This document shows, piece after piece, positions 18,003-26,343 of a stretch of 64,000 nt of DNA. Location: contig NZ_JAAAMT010000010.1 of the NCBI RefSeq assembly GCF_009905435.1, positions 83,960-147,959 on the forward strand. Direction: 5' to 3'. This DNA is from Pseudomonas sp. R5(2019). GTDB lineage: Bacteria; Pseudomonadota; Gammaproteobacteria; Pseudomonadales; Pseudomonadaceae. A model generated the notes under the pieces. It saw nothing but the letters and a program-made list of their open reading frames with translations. It had not been told where the DNA came from and made no database searches. The stretch's first letter is position 1. Every line of letters begins with the position of its first letter. Both the position numbers and the translations under genes were made by a program.

Positions 18003-19118
18003 ATGCCCGACCTTTCCTTGCGCGCCACCCTGTCCGCCACCTTCGCCACTGTGCAACAGCACTTTGCGCAGACGATCGTGCCGCTCTGGCAAGGGCCGGG
18101 ATGGAATGCAGACCTTGCCCTGCCGTTCGAGGCCCTGGATGCACAGCACCAGCCGCTGCCACCGCAGCGCTATCGGGCCATGGCCTGCGCCCGGCAACTG
18201 TTCCTGTTTTCCAGCCGAATCGACGAACCCGGCGCCGCCGAGCGCGCCGCCGCGCTGTTCCGCTCGCTGCAACGGCACTTCCACGACGCCGAACACGGTG
18301 GCTGGTTCTACAGCATCGACCCCAGCGGCCAGCCGCTGGATCGGCGCAAGGACCTCTACACCCACGCCTTTATCGTCTTTGCCTGCGCTCATTACTGGGC
18401 CAAGGTGCGCGAACCCTTGGTGGAATCGACGCTCAACGCCGCACTGAGCGTGGTGGCCGAACGGTTTTCCACAGGCGATGGCCTGTATGAAGCGAGCCTG
18501 GATGAAGATTGGTCGCCCCTGGGCAGCGGCCCGTTGCAAAACCCGTTGATGCACCTGGCCGAAGCCTTTCTGGCAACGCTGCAAGTGCGCGAAGACGAGC
18601 CAGTCAAACAGGCGCTGCTGGCGCTGACCAACGCCATGCAGGCAGGCTTTATCGAGCCCACCCATGGGGTGATGCTGGAGAAACCGCGCGGGGCTGTGGA
18701 TAACTGGTTTGAACCAGGGCATCAGTTCGAATGGTTTTATCTGCTGGCATCGTCGCCGTTGCTCAATGGCAGCCCGCTGCACCGCTCGCTGGAACGCGCA
18801 TTCGGTTATGCCGAACTCCATGGGGTACGCGACGGCGCGGTGCTGGCGATGCTGGACGCTCAGGGCCAGGCCCGTGACGCCACCCAGCGCATCTGGGCCA
18901 AGGCCGAATACATCCGCGCGCTGACCCTTCGCCCGAACAGCGAAACCACCGTGCTCGAGCAGTTAGAGGCGCTGCAGGCGAATTTCCTGCATGCCGGTGG
19001 CTGGTACGAATGCCGCGATGCCAGTGGCGCGGTCAGCCGGCATGACATGCCATCGACTACGCCGTACCACCTGGCAACTTGCTATATCGGCCTGCAGGAT
19101 GCATTGGGCGACCTTTAA
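18003..19118 (+). CDS. AGE family sugar epimerase/isomerase
   Basis: Predicted (alpha/alpha)6-barrel enzyme of the N-acylglucosamine 2-epimerase family, 371 aa. The catalytic-type motifs are RRKDLYTHAFIVFACAHYW (RxxxxxHAF, His and Arg of the family), NPLMHLAEAFLA (NPxMHLxEA) and EPGHQFEWFYLLA (PGHxxEW), with a later HDMPSTTPYHLATCY. This set also fits AGE-family mannose or cellobiose epimerases and YihS-like isomerases. The exact sugar is not predictable. It is not part of the ure genes, and a small REP palindrome lies between them. Confidence 0.88.
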   Translation: MPDLSLRATLSATFATVQQHFAQTIVPLWQGPGWNADLALPFEALDAQHQPLPPQRYRAMACARQLFLFSSRIDEPGAAERAAALFRSLQRHFHDAEHGGWFYSIDPSGQPLDRRKDLYTHAFIVFACAHYWAKVREPLVESTLNAALSVVAERFSTGDGLYEASLDEDWSPLGSGPLQNPLMHLAEAFLATLQVREDEPVKQALLALTNAMQAGFIEPTHGVMLEKPRGAVDNWFEPGHQFEWFYLLASSPLLNGSPLHRSLERAFGYAELHGVRDGAVLAMLDAQGQARDATQRIWAKAEYIRALTLRPNSETTVLEQLEALQANFLHAGGWYECRDASGAVSRHDMPSTTPYHLATCYIGLQDALGDL

Positions 19119-19122
19119 AAGC

Positions 19123-19315
19123 TTCGCGGGCAAGCCCTAGTACAGTCACAGACGTCCCTGTAGGAGCGGACCTGGCCGCGATGGGCTGCGAAGCGGCCCC
19201 GGCGATTCTGAAACCACCTGCACTCGCAAGCTGAGTCGCAGATGTCACTGGCCAAAGGGGCCGCTGCGCGGCCCATCGCGGCCAGGTCCGCTCCTACATG
19301 AGGCTTGCCTGCGAA
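19123..19315. repeat. Composite palindrome: 140-bp REPIN inside arms of another REP class
   Basis: Outer arms TTCGCGGGCAAGCC (19123-19136) and GGCTTGCCTGCGAA (19302-19315) are inverted with one or two mismatches and belong to the GCGGGCAAGCC class. Inside them is a REPIN (19159-19298, 140 bp), whose length and spacer correspond to the REPIN in the MITE at 5899-6112. No IS4-like terminal repeats are present here, so the REPIN core can travel without them or the ends have been lost. Confidence 0.72.
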
Positions 19316-19321
19316 TAGGTA

Positions 19322-20086
19322 TCAACCCTTGCTGCGCTCAATCGCAAACCCGGCCAGGGTCTGGCTCACTGGCATCAGCTCAATGTTGTTGATGTTGATG
19401 TGAGCCGGCTGGTTCATGACCCAGAAGATGGTCTCGGCAATGTCCTGCGGCTGGATCGGGTCAGCGCCCGCGTAGGTGGCGTCGTAGCGGGCTTTGTCGC
19501 CGCCGAAGCGCACCAGCGAGAACTCGCTTTCACACAGGCCGGGTTCGATGTTAGTGACTCGCACGCCCGTCCCCTGCAGGTCGCAGCGCAAATTCTGCGA
19601 AAACTGCCCGACGAAGGCCTTGGTGCCGCCATACACGTGGCTGCCAGGGTAGGAGTAATTACCCGCCACAGAACCCAGGTTGACGATGCTGGCCCCCTTG
19701 CCGTGGGCGATCAGGCGCGAGAGCAGCAGGCGGGTGCTGTACATCAGGCCTTTGACGTTGGTGTCGACCATGATGTCCCAGTCATCCAGGTCGCACTTGG
19801 GTGCAGGGTCCGCGCCCAGGGCCAGGCCGGCGTTGTTGATCAGCCCGCGCAGTTTGTCGAATTCCGGCGGCAGGCCTTCGATGGCCGCTTCCATCGCCTT
19901 GCGATCACGCACGTCGAGCACCAGGCCGAGCACCTTGGTCTGCCTGGACAATTCCGCGCACAGGGCATTGAGGCGCTCTTCGCGGCGACCCGTCAGCACC
20001 AGCGACCAGCCGGCTTTGGCAAAACGGCGCGCGCAGGCTTCGCCAAACCCTGAGGTGGCCCCGGTGATGAATACAGTGGAAGTCAT
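19322..20086 (-). CDS. Short-chain dehydrogenase/reductase (YdfG-like)
   Basis: NADP-dependent oxidoreductase, 254 aa, classical SDR. Rossmann motif VFITGATSGFGEACARRF at the N-terminus, RREER for NADPH choice, NNAGLALG, the Ser of LGSVAGNYSYPG and the catalytic YGGTK (Y-x-x-x-K) are all present. The sequence resembles E. coli YdfG, which oxidises 3-hydroxy acids such as serine and reduces malonic semialdehyde. It is a lone gene; the 702 bp upstream region holds a dyad and a DnaA-box cluster. Confidence 0.9.
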   Translation of the reverse strand: MTSTVFITGATSGFGEACARRFAKAGWSLVLTGRREERLNALCAELSRQTKVLGLVLDVRDRKAMEAAIEGLPPEFDKLRGLINNAGLALGADPAPKCDLDDWDIMVDTNVKGLMYSTRLLLSRLIAHGKGASIVNLGSVAGNYSYPGSHVYGGTKAFVGQFSQNLRCDLQGTGVRVTNIEPGLCESEFSLVRFGGDKARYDATYAGADPIQPQDIAETIFWVMNQPAHININNIELMPVSQTLAGFAIERSKG

Positions 20087-20167
20087 CGTGTTCTCCTAAA
20101 AGTGGCGGCAGGCGGCAAGCCCTGAAGCATGCCCGGCCCCCGCCGCGTCAGCAAGTCGTCAGTGCAA

Positions 20168-20186
20168 CTGTACGAAAAATGTACAG
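20168..20186. promoter_or_regulatory. Operator-like dyad upstream of the SDR gene
   Basis: CTGTAC-GAAAAAT-GTACAG, an exact 6-bp inverted repeat with 7-bp centre, 82 bp upstream of the SDR start. It is not a LexA box (spacing CTG-N13-CAG instead of N10). A TetR- or MarR-type operator is possible. Confidence 0.4.
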
Positions 20187-20234
20187 CCACCGCAAAGCCT
20201 TGCCCTGGCTGGTCCGGCGCGGGTTGTGCTCATC

Positions 20235-20733
20235 TTATCCACAAGCGGTTCCACAAAAACCGGGGGCAACTCAAATTGCCCACAGGCCTTTGTCCACAAG
20301 GGATCAAGCGCCTGAATCTGAGTATTGTCCTTGACTTTGCCGCTGCCAATGCCGAGGTTCGCTAAAGGGGTGCAACCCAGTGCCACCATCCAATGGCCGC
20401 AGGCCAGCAACTACGCCGTCTGCGTCGCTCTTTCCAACGATTGCCCACAGAGTTATCCACAGCCTGGAATGCGTATGAGCGGCCCTGGACAGTGGTGGAT
20501 AAAAGGATTGACAAAACCCCTTTCAGGCCAGCAAAAAAGTGCTGATCAAAAAACAACCACCCCTATCAAAGCCACGGAAATAAAGGCCTCCAGCCATATG
20601 CTCCCAAGTTACCCACAATCAGCTCCACAGCAACCGTGGACAACTTCACCTCATGACAAAAGCATGAATTTCAGCGACGTTGTGTCGCGTTTTGCGCACT
20701 TGACGAATGGGTTGTCCACAAAACTGTGGATGA
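20235..20733. other. Cluster of DnaA-box-like motifs in a gene-free region
   Basis: The 702-bp gap 20087-20788 contains two perfect TTATCCACA boxes (20235-20243, 20453-20461) and five with one mismatch: TTGTCCACA (20290-20298 and 20712-20720), TTACCCACA (20609-20617), and on the minus strand TTATCCACC (20502-20494) and TCATCCACA (20733-20725). Weaker 7/9 boxes are at 20276, 20441 and 20635. An AT-rich, box-free middle (20503-20600) separates two groups. There is no oriC-type gene neighbourhood. A DnaA-titrating (datA-like) or reactivating (DARS-like) locus is the best guess. Confidence 0.6.
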
Positions 20734-20736
20734 AAG

Positions 20737-20773
20737 AAAACGCCCCGGCTTTTAAAGGCCAGGGCGTTTTTTT
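20737..20773. terminator. Bidirectional terminator after livF
   Basis: AAAACGCCC (20737-20745) pairs with GGGCGTTTT (20762-20770) around an inner partly paired GGCTTTTAAAGGCC. A T-run follows on the plus strand and a TTTTCTTTC tract on the minus strand, so it can end the liv operon and insulate the DnaA-box region. Confidence 0.85.
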
Positions 20774-20788
20774 GACGCTTATCAGTGG

Positions 20789-21505
20789 TCAGTGACCGCC
20801 AAGGTAGGCATTGCGCACCTCATCGTTGACCAACAACTCCTTGCCCGTGCCGGTCAGGCGAATTTGCCCGTTGACCATCACATAGCCCCGGTCCGACAGC
20901 CTCAACGCGTGGTTGGCGTTCTGCTCGACCAGGAAGATGGTCATACCGGTGGAGGCAAGCTCTCGCAGGGTATGGAAGATCTGTTTGACCACGATCGGTG
21001 CCAACCCCAGGCTCGGTTCATCGAGCAGCAGCAGCTTGGGCCGGCTCATCAAGGCCCGGGCGATGGCGAGCATCTGCTGCTCGCCCCCGGACATGGTCAT
21101 GGCCCGCTGGTTGCGCCGTTCCTTGAGCCGCGGGAACAGCTCGAACATGCGCTGCATGTCCTCGCTGGCGTACTTGTCCCCGATCGGGATGGTGCCCATC
21201 ATCAGGTTTTCTTCCACCGTCATGTCGGGGAACACCCGCCGGCCTTCCGGTGACTGGGCGATCCCGTTGGAGGCGATGTAGTGGGCCGACTTGTGAGTGA
21301 TGTCGGTGCCACGGTAGGTGATCTGCCCATGGCTGGCCCGTGGCTGGCCGAAAATCGACATCAACAGCGTGGACTTGCCCGCGCCGTTGGAGCCGATCAG
21401 GCTGACCGTTTCACCCTCGTTGATGTGCAGTGAGACTTTTTTCAGGGCCTGGATCGGCCCGTAGAACACGTCGACATCCTTGAATTCGAGGATCGGTTCG
21501 CTCAT
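20789..21505 (-). CDS. livF: Branched-chain amino-acid ABC transporter ATPase LivF
   Basis: Cytoplasmic ATPase, 238 aa. Walker A GSNGAGKSTLLMSI, signature MSGGEQQMLAIARAL, Walker B LLLLDEPSLGLAP and H-loop LVEQNANHAL identify the LivF/BraG family. It is the last gene of the operon livK-livH-livM-livG-livF; its start overlaps the livG stop by 4 bp. It is followed by a bidirectional terminator. Confidence 0.93.
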   Translation of the reverse strand: MSEPILEFKDVDVFYGPIQALKKVSLHINEGETVSLIGSNGAGKSTLLMSIFGQPRASHGQITYRGTDITHKSAHYIASNGIAQSPEGRRVFPDMTVEENLMMGTIPIGDKYASEDMQRMFELFPRLKERRNQRAMTMSGGEQQMLAIARALMSRPKLLLLDEPSLGLAPIVVKQIFHTLRELASTGMTIFLVEQNANHALRLSDRGYVMVNGQIRLTGTGKELLVNDEVRNAYLGGH

Positions 21506-22377
21506 ACCAGCTCCTCTTCGTCAGCACCCAGGTAGGCCGCGATCACCTTCGGATCTTTGCGGATCTGCTCAGGTACACCTTCAGCAATCACGTTGCCGTG
21601 GTCCAGCACCACGATGTGGTCGGAAATGCTCATTACCATGCCCATGTCGTGCTCGATCAGTACCACGGTCAGGTCGTGGTCATCGCGCAGGTGGCGGATG
21701 ATCGCGCTGAGCCGTTCGGTTTCTTGCGGGTTGAGGCCGGCGGCCGGTTCGTCCAGGCAGATGATTTTCGGCCGGGTGCACATGGCCCGCGCGATCTCCA
21801 GGCGTCGCTGCTGGCCGTAGGAAAGCTCCCCGGCCAGGCGGTTGGCGCAATCCCCCAGGTCCACCACTTCCAGCCAGTAGAACGCGTGATCCAGCGCGTC
21901 GCTCTCAGCTTTGCGGTAGGCCTTGGTGTTGAGGATGCCCGAGACCAGGTGGCGGTTGACCCACATGTGCTGGGCCACCAGCAGGTTTTCCACCACCGAC
22001 ATTTCCCTGAACAGACGAATGTTCTGGAACGTACGGGCCAGGCCCGCGCGGTTGATCAGGTGGGTGCCACCGAACATTTTGTAGAACAGGCGGCTGGCAA
22101 ATTGAGGTGGCGAGACAAAGTCAGTGAGCTTGAACGGTTCGCCCAACAACTTGATGACGTCGGTTTTCGTATCGCGCACATTGAGTTCGATATGCCCGCC
22201 GGTAGCCTTGTAGAAACCGGTCAGGCAGTTGAACACCGTCGTCTTGCCGGCACCGTTGGGCCCGATCAGGGCGAAGATCGAATTGCGCTTGACCTTCAGG
22301 CTGACATCGCTGAGCGCCTTGATCCCGCCAAAGTGCATCATCAGGTTATCGACCGAGAGGATGACATCATCGCTCAT
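21502..22377 (-). CDS. livG: Branched-chain amino-acid ABC transporter ATPase LivG
   Basis: Cytoplasmic ATPase, 291 aa. Walker A GPNGAGKTTVFNCLTG, signature LSYGQQRRLEIARAM, Walker B IICLDEPAAGLNPQE, H-loop LIEHDMGMVMS. The insertion between Walker A and signature (about residues 60-110) is normal for LivG. The start overlaps the livM stop (ATGA). Confidence 0.93.
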   Translation of the reverse strand: MSDDVILSVDNLMMHFGGIKALSDVSLKVKRNSIFALIGPNGAGKTTVFNCLTGFYKATGGHIELNVRDTKTDVIKLLGEPFKLTDFVSPPQFASRLFYKMFGGTHLINRAGLARTFQNIRLFREMSVVENLLVAQHMWVNRHLVSGILNTKAYRKAESDALDHAFYWLEVVDLGDCANRLAGELSYGQQRRLEIARAMCTRPKIICLDEPAAGLNPQETERLSAIIRHLRDDHDLTVVLIEHDMGMVMSISDHIVVLDHGNVIAEGVPEQIRKDPKVIAAYLGADEEELV

Positions 22378-23657
22378 GGCGCCACTCCTTTACGTGGGGT
22401 CACACCGGTACGGCTGATACGAATCAGGCCGCGTGGCCGCCAGATCATCATTAACACCATCAACACGCCAAACAGCAGCACCCGGTACTCGGAGAAGGTG
22501 CGCAACAGTTCCGGCGCGACGGTCAGCACAAACGCCGCCATGACCACCCCCACCGTCGAGCCCATGCCACCGAGCACCACAATGGCGAGGATCAGCGCTG
22601 ACTCGAAGAAGGTGAACGAGGACGGGTTCACGAAGCCCTGGTAGCTGGCAAAAAACACCCCGGCAAGCCCGGCGGTGGACGCCCCGAGGGTGAAGGCCGA
22701 AAGCTTGACCAGCACGTGGTTCAGGCCCATGGCGCGGCAGGCGATTTCATCTTCGCGCAGCGCTTCCCAGGCGCGCCCGACGGGCATGCGGGTCAGCCGA
22801 TGCTTGATGTACAACACCGCCAGCACCACCAGAAACAACACGATGTAGATAAACAGGAATTTCAGGTTGGGGTTGTAGTCGATCCCGAAAAACTCATGGA
22901 ACGGCACTCCGCCTTCTTTGGCACGGCGACCGAACTCCAGACCCATGAAGGTCGGTGACGGCACGGGCATGCCGTTCGGACCACCGGTGAACGACAGCCA
23001 GTTGTTCAGCACCAGGCGAATGATTTCACCAAAGCCCAGGGTCACGATGGCCAGATAGTCCCCGTGCATTCGCAACACCGGAAAGCCCAATAAACATCCC
23101 GCCAACGCCGCAGCGAGGGCCGACAGCGGCAGCACCGTCCAGAACCCCAGCCCCAGATACTGGTAACCCAGCGCCAGGCCGTAGGCGCCGATGGCGTAGA
23201 ACGCCACGTAACCCAAGTCGAGCAGACCGGCAAGACCCACCACGATGTTCAGCCCCAGGCCCAGCAGCACGTAGATCAGCCCGAGGATCACCACGGTCAG
23301 CAGGTACTTGTTGGCGAAGAACGGAAAGACGATGGCGATCACGATCAGCGCCGGGATGATCCAGCGCAGCCGCGACTTGTAGTCCGGCGCCAGCACGTGC
23401 ACGCCGGAGCCGCTGCTCTCGAAGCCCTCCAGGATGCCCAAGCCCTTGGGCGTTTGCAGGAACAGGCTGAGAAAAAAGCGCCCGACCATCACCGCGCCCA
23501 CCAGCCAGGCGACGCGCACCGGCTCAAGATTGAAGCTGTAGCCTTGCAGCACCACACCCACGATCGGGCCGAACACGATCAACGAGATCAGCCCGGCGAG
23601 CACGGCATCGATGAGGCTTCGCTTGATATCAATAGCGTTGTTTTCGGTAGCAGACAT
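22374..23657 (-). CDS. livM: Branched-chain amino-acid ABC transporter permease LivM
   Basis: Inner-membrane permease, 427 aa. An extra N-terminal section of about 110 residues with two to three helices (the LivM-specific domain) precedes the permease core, which contains GLGLNIVVGLAGLLDLGYVA and the conserved GYVAFYAIGAYGLAL and EALREDEIACRAMGLN cytoplasmic loop. It follows livH after 2 bp. Together with LivH it forms the channel for Leu/Ile/Val (and often Ala) uptake. Confidence 0.93.
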   Translation of the reverse strand: MSATENNAIDIKRSLIDAVLAGLISLIVFGPIVGVVLQGYSFNLEPVRVAWLVGAVMVGRFFLSLFLQTPKGLGILEGFESSGSGVHVLAPDYKSRLRWIIPALIVIAIVFPFFANKYLLTVVILGLIYVLLGLGLNIVVGLAGLLDLGYVAFYAIGAYGLALGYQYLGLGFWTVLPLSALAAALAGCLLGFPVLRMHGDYLAIVTLGFGEIIRLVLNNWLSFTGGPNGMPVPSPTFMGLEFGRRAKEGGVPFHEFFGIDYNPNLKFLFIYIVLFLVVLAVLYIKHRLTRMPVGRAWEALREDEIACRAMGLNHVLVKLSAFTLGASTAGLAGVFFASYQGFVNPSSFTFFESALILAIVVLGGMGSTVGVVMAAFVLTVAPELLRTFSEYRVLLFGVLMVLMMIWRPRGLIRISRTGVTPRKGVAP

Positions 23658-23659
23658 AC

Positions 23660-24574
23660 TTACACCTTCGCCACGAGTGGGCGACCCAGCAGGCCTTGGG
23701 GACGGAAAATCAGGATCAGCACCAGCAGTGAGAAACTGAATACGTCTTTGTAGTCAGAGTTGACCAGGCCGGAGAACAGCGACTCCGAAACACCCAGCAC
23801 AATCCCGCCCAGCATCGCTCCCGGCAGCGAGCCGATACCGCCCAGTACCGCTGCGGTGAAGGCCTTGATGCCGATGATGAAGCCGGCATAGAAGTCAAAG
23901 GTGCCGTAGTTCAACGTGATCAGCACCCCGGCCAGCGCGGCCATGGCGGCGCCGATGATAAACACGTAGGAAATGACCCGGTCGGTGTTGATACCGAGGA
24001 TCGAGGCCATCTTGCGGTCCTGCTGGGTCGCGCGGCACATACGCCCAAGCTTGGTGAACTTGATGACGTAAGTCAGCAGGCCCATGCCGACAAAAGCGGC
24101 GATCAGAATGAAGATCTTGGTGTAGGTCAGCTGAACGAAACCGTCACCAACATCCAGGCGCAAGGCGCCTTCGAGCAGGGTGGGGATACCTTGTTGCTGT
24201 GCGCCCTGACTGATCTGCGCGTAGTTTTGCAGGATCAGGGAAATACCAATGGCACTGATCAGCGGTGCCAGGCGAGTGGAGTTGCGCAATGGCTTGTAGG
24301 CGACCCGTTCGATGACCCAGCCATAGACGCCGGTGACGACGATGGTGAAGACCAGTGTGCCGAGCATCAGCAACGGGAAGGACTCAATGCCGAAGTAAGC
24401 CAGCAGGGCCAGACTGATTGCCGCGAGGTAAGCGGAAATCATGTAAACCTCGCCGTGGGCGAAGTTGATCATGCCAATGATGCCATAGACCATTGTGTAG
24501 CCGATGGCGATCAGACCATAGACGGACCCGAGGGTCAGACCATTGATCAATTGCTGCAGGAAAATACCATCCAT
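23660..24574 (-). CDS. livH: Branched-chain amino-acid ABC transporter permease LivH
   Basis: Inner-membrane permease, 304 aa, with eight or so hydrophobic helices. Family sequence GLTLGSVYGLIAIGYTMVYG at the N-terminus and the cytoplasmic loop GRMCRATQQDRKMASILGIN are characteristic of LivH/BraD. It lies downstream of livK, with a 158-bp gap that contains a hairpin, so lower expression than the binding protein is expected. Confidence 0.94.
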   Translation of the reverse strand: MDGIFLQQLINGLTLGSVYGLIAIGYTMVYGIIGMINFAHGEVYMISAYLAAISLALLAYFGIESFPLLMLGTLVFTIVVTGVYGWVIERVAYKPLRNSTRLAPLISAIGISLILQNYAQISQGAQQQGIPTLLEGALRLDVGDGFVQLTYTKIFILIAAFVGMGLLTYVIKFTKLGRMCRATQQDRKMASILGINTDRVISYVFIIGAAMAALAGVLITLNYGTFDFYAGFIIGIKAFTAAVLGGIGSLPGAMLGGIVLGVSESLFSGLVNSDYKDVFSFSLLVLILIFRPQGLLGRPLVAKV

Positions 24575-24687
24575 AACGCAATCTCACGGTGATGAGATTG
24601 CACAAGCGCTGACCACGGCGGACGGCCGATAGCAGTCCTCGCAGCGCAGGGTTTGTGCATATCTACGAGAAAAGACGAGTGCGGCAA

Positions 24688-24727
24688 TAAAACCGCGCCG
24701 CGCCCGACGTTCGGTCAGGCGCGGCGC
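24688..24727 (-). terminator. Partial terminator/attenuator between livK and livH
   Basis: On the minus strand a 9-bp GC stem (CGCCGCGCC at 24727-24719 with GGCGCGGCG at 24705-24697) is followed by GGTTTTATT. It is a plausible leaky terminator that leaves high expression of the periplasmic protein and reduced expression of the membrane genes. Confidence 0.65.
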
Positions 24728-24732
24728 AGCGG

Positions 24733-25869
24733 TCACTTCTGTTTTTCCAGCTGGTGGTATTTGCCGTCTTTGTCCCACTGGTAGACCACATAGTCGGAGA
24801 CTTTCAGGTCGCCCTTGGAGTCCCACTCTTTTTTACCCATGACGGTCTGCACCGGGTTGGCCTTCAGCCACTTGGCGGCATCTTCGCCCTTGTTGGACTT
24901 GGCGCCGTTGAAAGCGGCCGCCAGGGTTTGTACCGAGGCATAGGCGTACAGGGTGTAGCCTTCGGGCTCGTAGCCGGTCTTGCGGAAGTTCTCCACAACC
25001 TGCTTGCTGTCCAGGACCAGACGCGGGTCGGCGCCGAAGGTCATGTAGACACCGTCAACGAACTGAGGGCCACCCGCAGTCTTGACCATTTCGTCGGTCA
25101 CGATGCCATCGTCAGACACGAAATGGACGTCCTTGAGGCCCGACTCGCGCATCTGACGGACCAACGGGCCGGCTTCAGGGTGCAGGCCGCCGAAGAACAC
25201 CACATCAGCGCCGTTCTGACGGATTTTGGTCACCACGGCGTTGAAATCTTTCTCGCCACGGGTCAGGCCTTCTTCAAACACGGGCGTGACGCCACGTTTT
25301 TTCAGTTGGGCCGAGGTCGCATCGGCCAGACCTTTGCCGTAGGTGTCCTTGTCGTTCAGCACGACCACTTTCTTGCCCTTGAGGACGTCAATGATGTAAT
25401 CAGCGGCCACGATGCCTTGCTGGTCGTCACGCCCGCACATACGGAACATGGCGTCCAGGCCGCGCTCGGTAACGGCAGGGTTGGTGGAGCCTGGGGTGAT
25501 GGCAATGATGCCAGCTTCGTTATAAACCTCAGAAGCCGGGATGGTCGATGACGAGCAGAAGTGCCCGACAACACCGGCCACCTTGTCCTGGTCGGACAGA
25601 CGGTTGGCCACGGCGACGGCCTGCTTCGGCTCGCAGGCGTCATCGCCCTTGACCAGCACGATCTTCTCGCCATTCACACCGCCTGCGGCGTTGATGTCGT
25701 CGGCCGCCTGCTGCGCGCCTTTCATGTACTGCTCGCCAAAGGATGCACTGGGACCGGTCATCGGCCCCGCCACACCGATCTTGATGTCGGCCTGAACAAA
25801 CGAAGAAACGCCCATTGCCGTAGCCACGGCCAGCGCCAGAAAACCTTTCCTGTAAAACGTCTGCGACAT
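24733..25869 (-). CDS. livK: Branched-chain amino-acid ABC transporter substrate-binding protein
   Basis: Periplasmic binding protein of the LivJ/LivK/BraC family, 378 aa from the ATG at 25869; longer readings upstream are not needed. The signal peptide (MSQTFYRKGFLALAVATAMG plus VSSFVQA) is followed by DIKIGVAGPMTGPSASFGEQ, the standard start of the mature protein. The conserved Cys pair (DDACEPKQA and FRMCGRDDQQG) and the ligand region SSTIPASEVYNEAGI are present. First gene of the liv operon. As I recall, it corresponds to the liv-type system beside pncB in other pseudomonads. Confidence 0.93.
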   Translation of the reverse strand: MSQTFYRKGFLALAVATAMGVSSFVQADIKIGVAGPMTGPSASFGEQYMKGAQQAADDINAAGGVNGEKIVLVKGDDACEPKQAVAVANRLSDQDKVAGVVGHFCSSSTIPASEVYNEAGIIAITPGSTNPAVTERGLDAMFRMCGRDDQQGIVAADYIIDVLKGKKVVVLNDKDTYGKGLADATSAQLKKRGVTPVFEEGLTRGEKDFNAVVTKIRQNGADVVFFGGLHPEAGPLVRQMRESGLKDVHFVSDDGIVTDEMVKTAGGPQFVDGVYMTFGADPRLVLDSKQVVENFRKTGYEPEGYTLYAYASVQTLAAAFNGAKSNKGEDAAKWLKANPVQTVMGKKEWDSKGDLKVSDYVVYQWDKDGKYHQLEKQK

Positions 25870-25935
25870 GAGTGGTGCTCCTGATGTTTTTTTGGTTGGC
25901 ACTACAACTTCAGCACGATCTAGCACGAAGGTCCG

Positions 25936-25951
25936 AGCAAGCGCCGTGCCA
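25936..25951 (-). promoter_or_regulatory. Sigma-54 promoter of the liv operon
   Basis: Minus strand TGGCACGGCGCTTGCT (25951-25936) is an exact match to the RpoN consensus TGGCACG-N4-TTGCW, with GG and GC ten bases apart. The start site would be near 25925, leaving a 56-nt leader before livK. The operon is therefore probably nitrogen-controlled. Confidence 0.87.
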
Positions 25952-26150
25952 TCGTTTTTTTATTCTGGAAAAAGTCGCTATCAACTTGTTCTTAGAGCGT
26001 TTTGGTCCTTTTGTTATGGGTCGTGCAACCGTCTGGAACGGTAATGGTGAAACCTTAAGAGACAAAAAGGCGCAACCTTCAGGCGCCATCATTGCAACCT
26101 GGACACCTGTTTACGTGCAACCAACCTGTAACAACGTGCGTAACGGAAGT

Positions 26151-26165
26151 GCACACTGACGGTGC
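26151..26165. promoter_or_regulatory. NtrC-binding site upstream of livK
   Basis: GCACA-CTGAC-GGTGC matches the NtrC dyad GCACC-N5-GGTGC at 9 of 10 half-site positions. It lies about 230 bp upstream of the predicted sigma-54 start, somewhat far but acceptable for an enhancer. It is also upstream of pncB (178 bp). The rest of the 474-bp gap 25870-26343 contains no other gene. Confidence 0.55.
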
Positions 26166-26343
26166 GCATTTGCTACAGCTCGCACCACTACAGGCTAGAC
26201 GATTGCCCCGTAACTGCCGGTCCAAACACGTTGCCAGCGCTCTAAACGGCTCGACCCGGCACAGCGGGAAAAAGGCTGGCACAATGGAGACCTTGCTGAG
26301 CGCCGGCGCCTGTCTGCCAGCGCAAGCCCGCCGGGAGCCTTAT

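Noticed and set aside
19159..19298. RAYT transposase gene associated with REPINs
   Set aside because: None of the genes in the window is a REP-associated tyrosine transposase; the enzyme that moves these repeats is outside the window.
20168..20186. LexA box upstream of the SDR gene
   Set aside because: The dyad is CTGTAC-N7-GTACAG with CTG-N13-CAG; LexA requires CTG-N10-CAG.
20087..20788. Chromosomal origin oriC
   Set aside because: Pseudomonad oriC lies next to dnaA and rpmH; none is here. The box cluster is more like a DnaA-binding reservoir or an auxiliary site.
20325..20795. 156-codon plus-strand frame within the DnaA-box region
   Set aside because: It has no family resemblance, runs through the terminator and boxes, and lacks a ribosome site. 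Its composition follows the AT-rich intergenic DNA.
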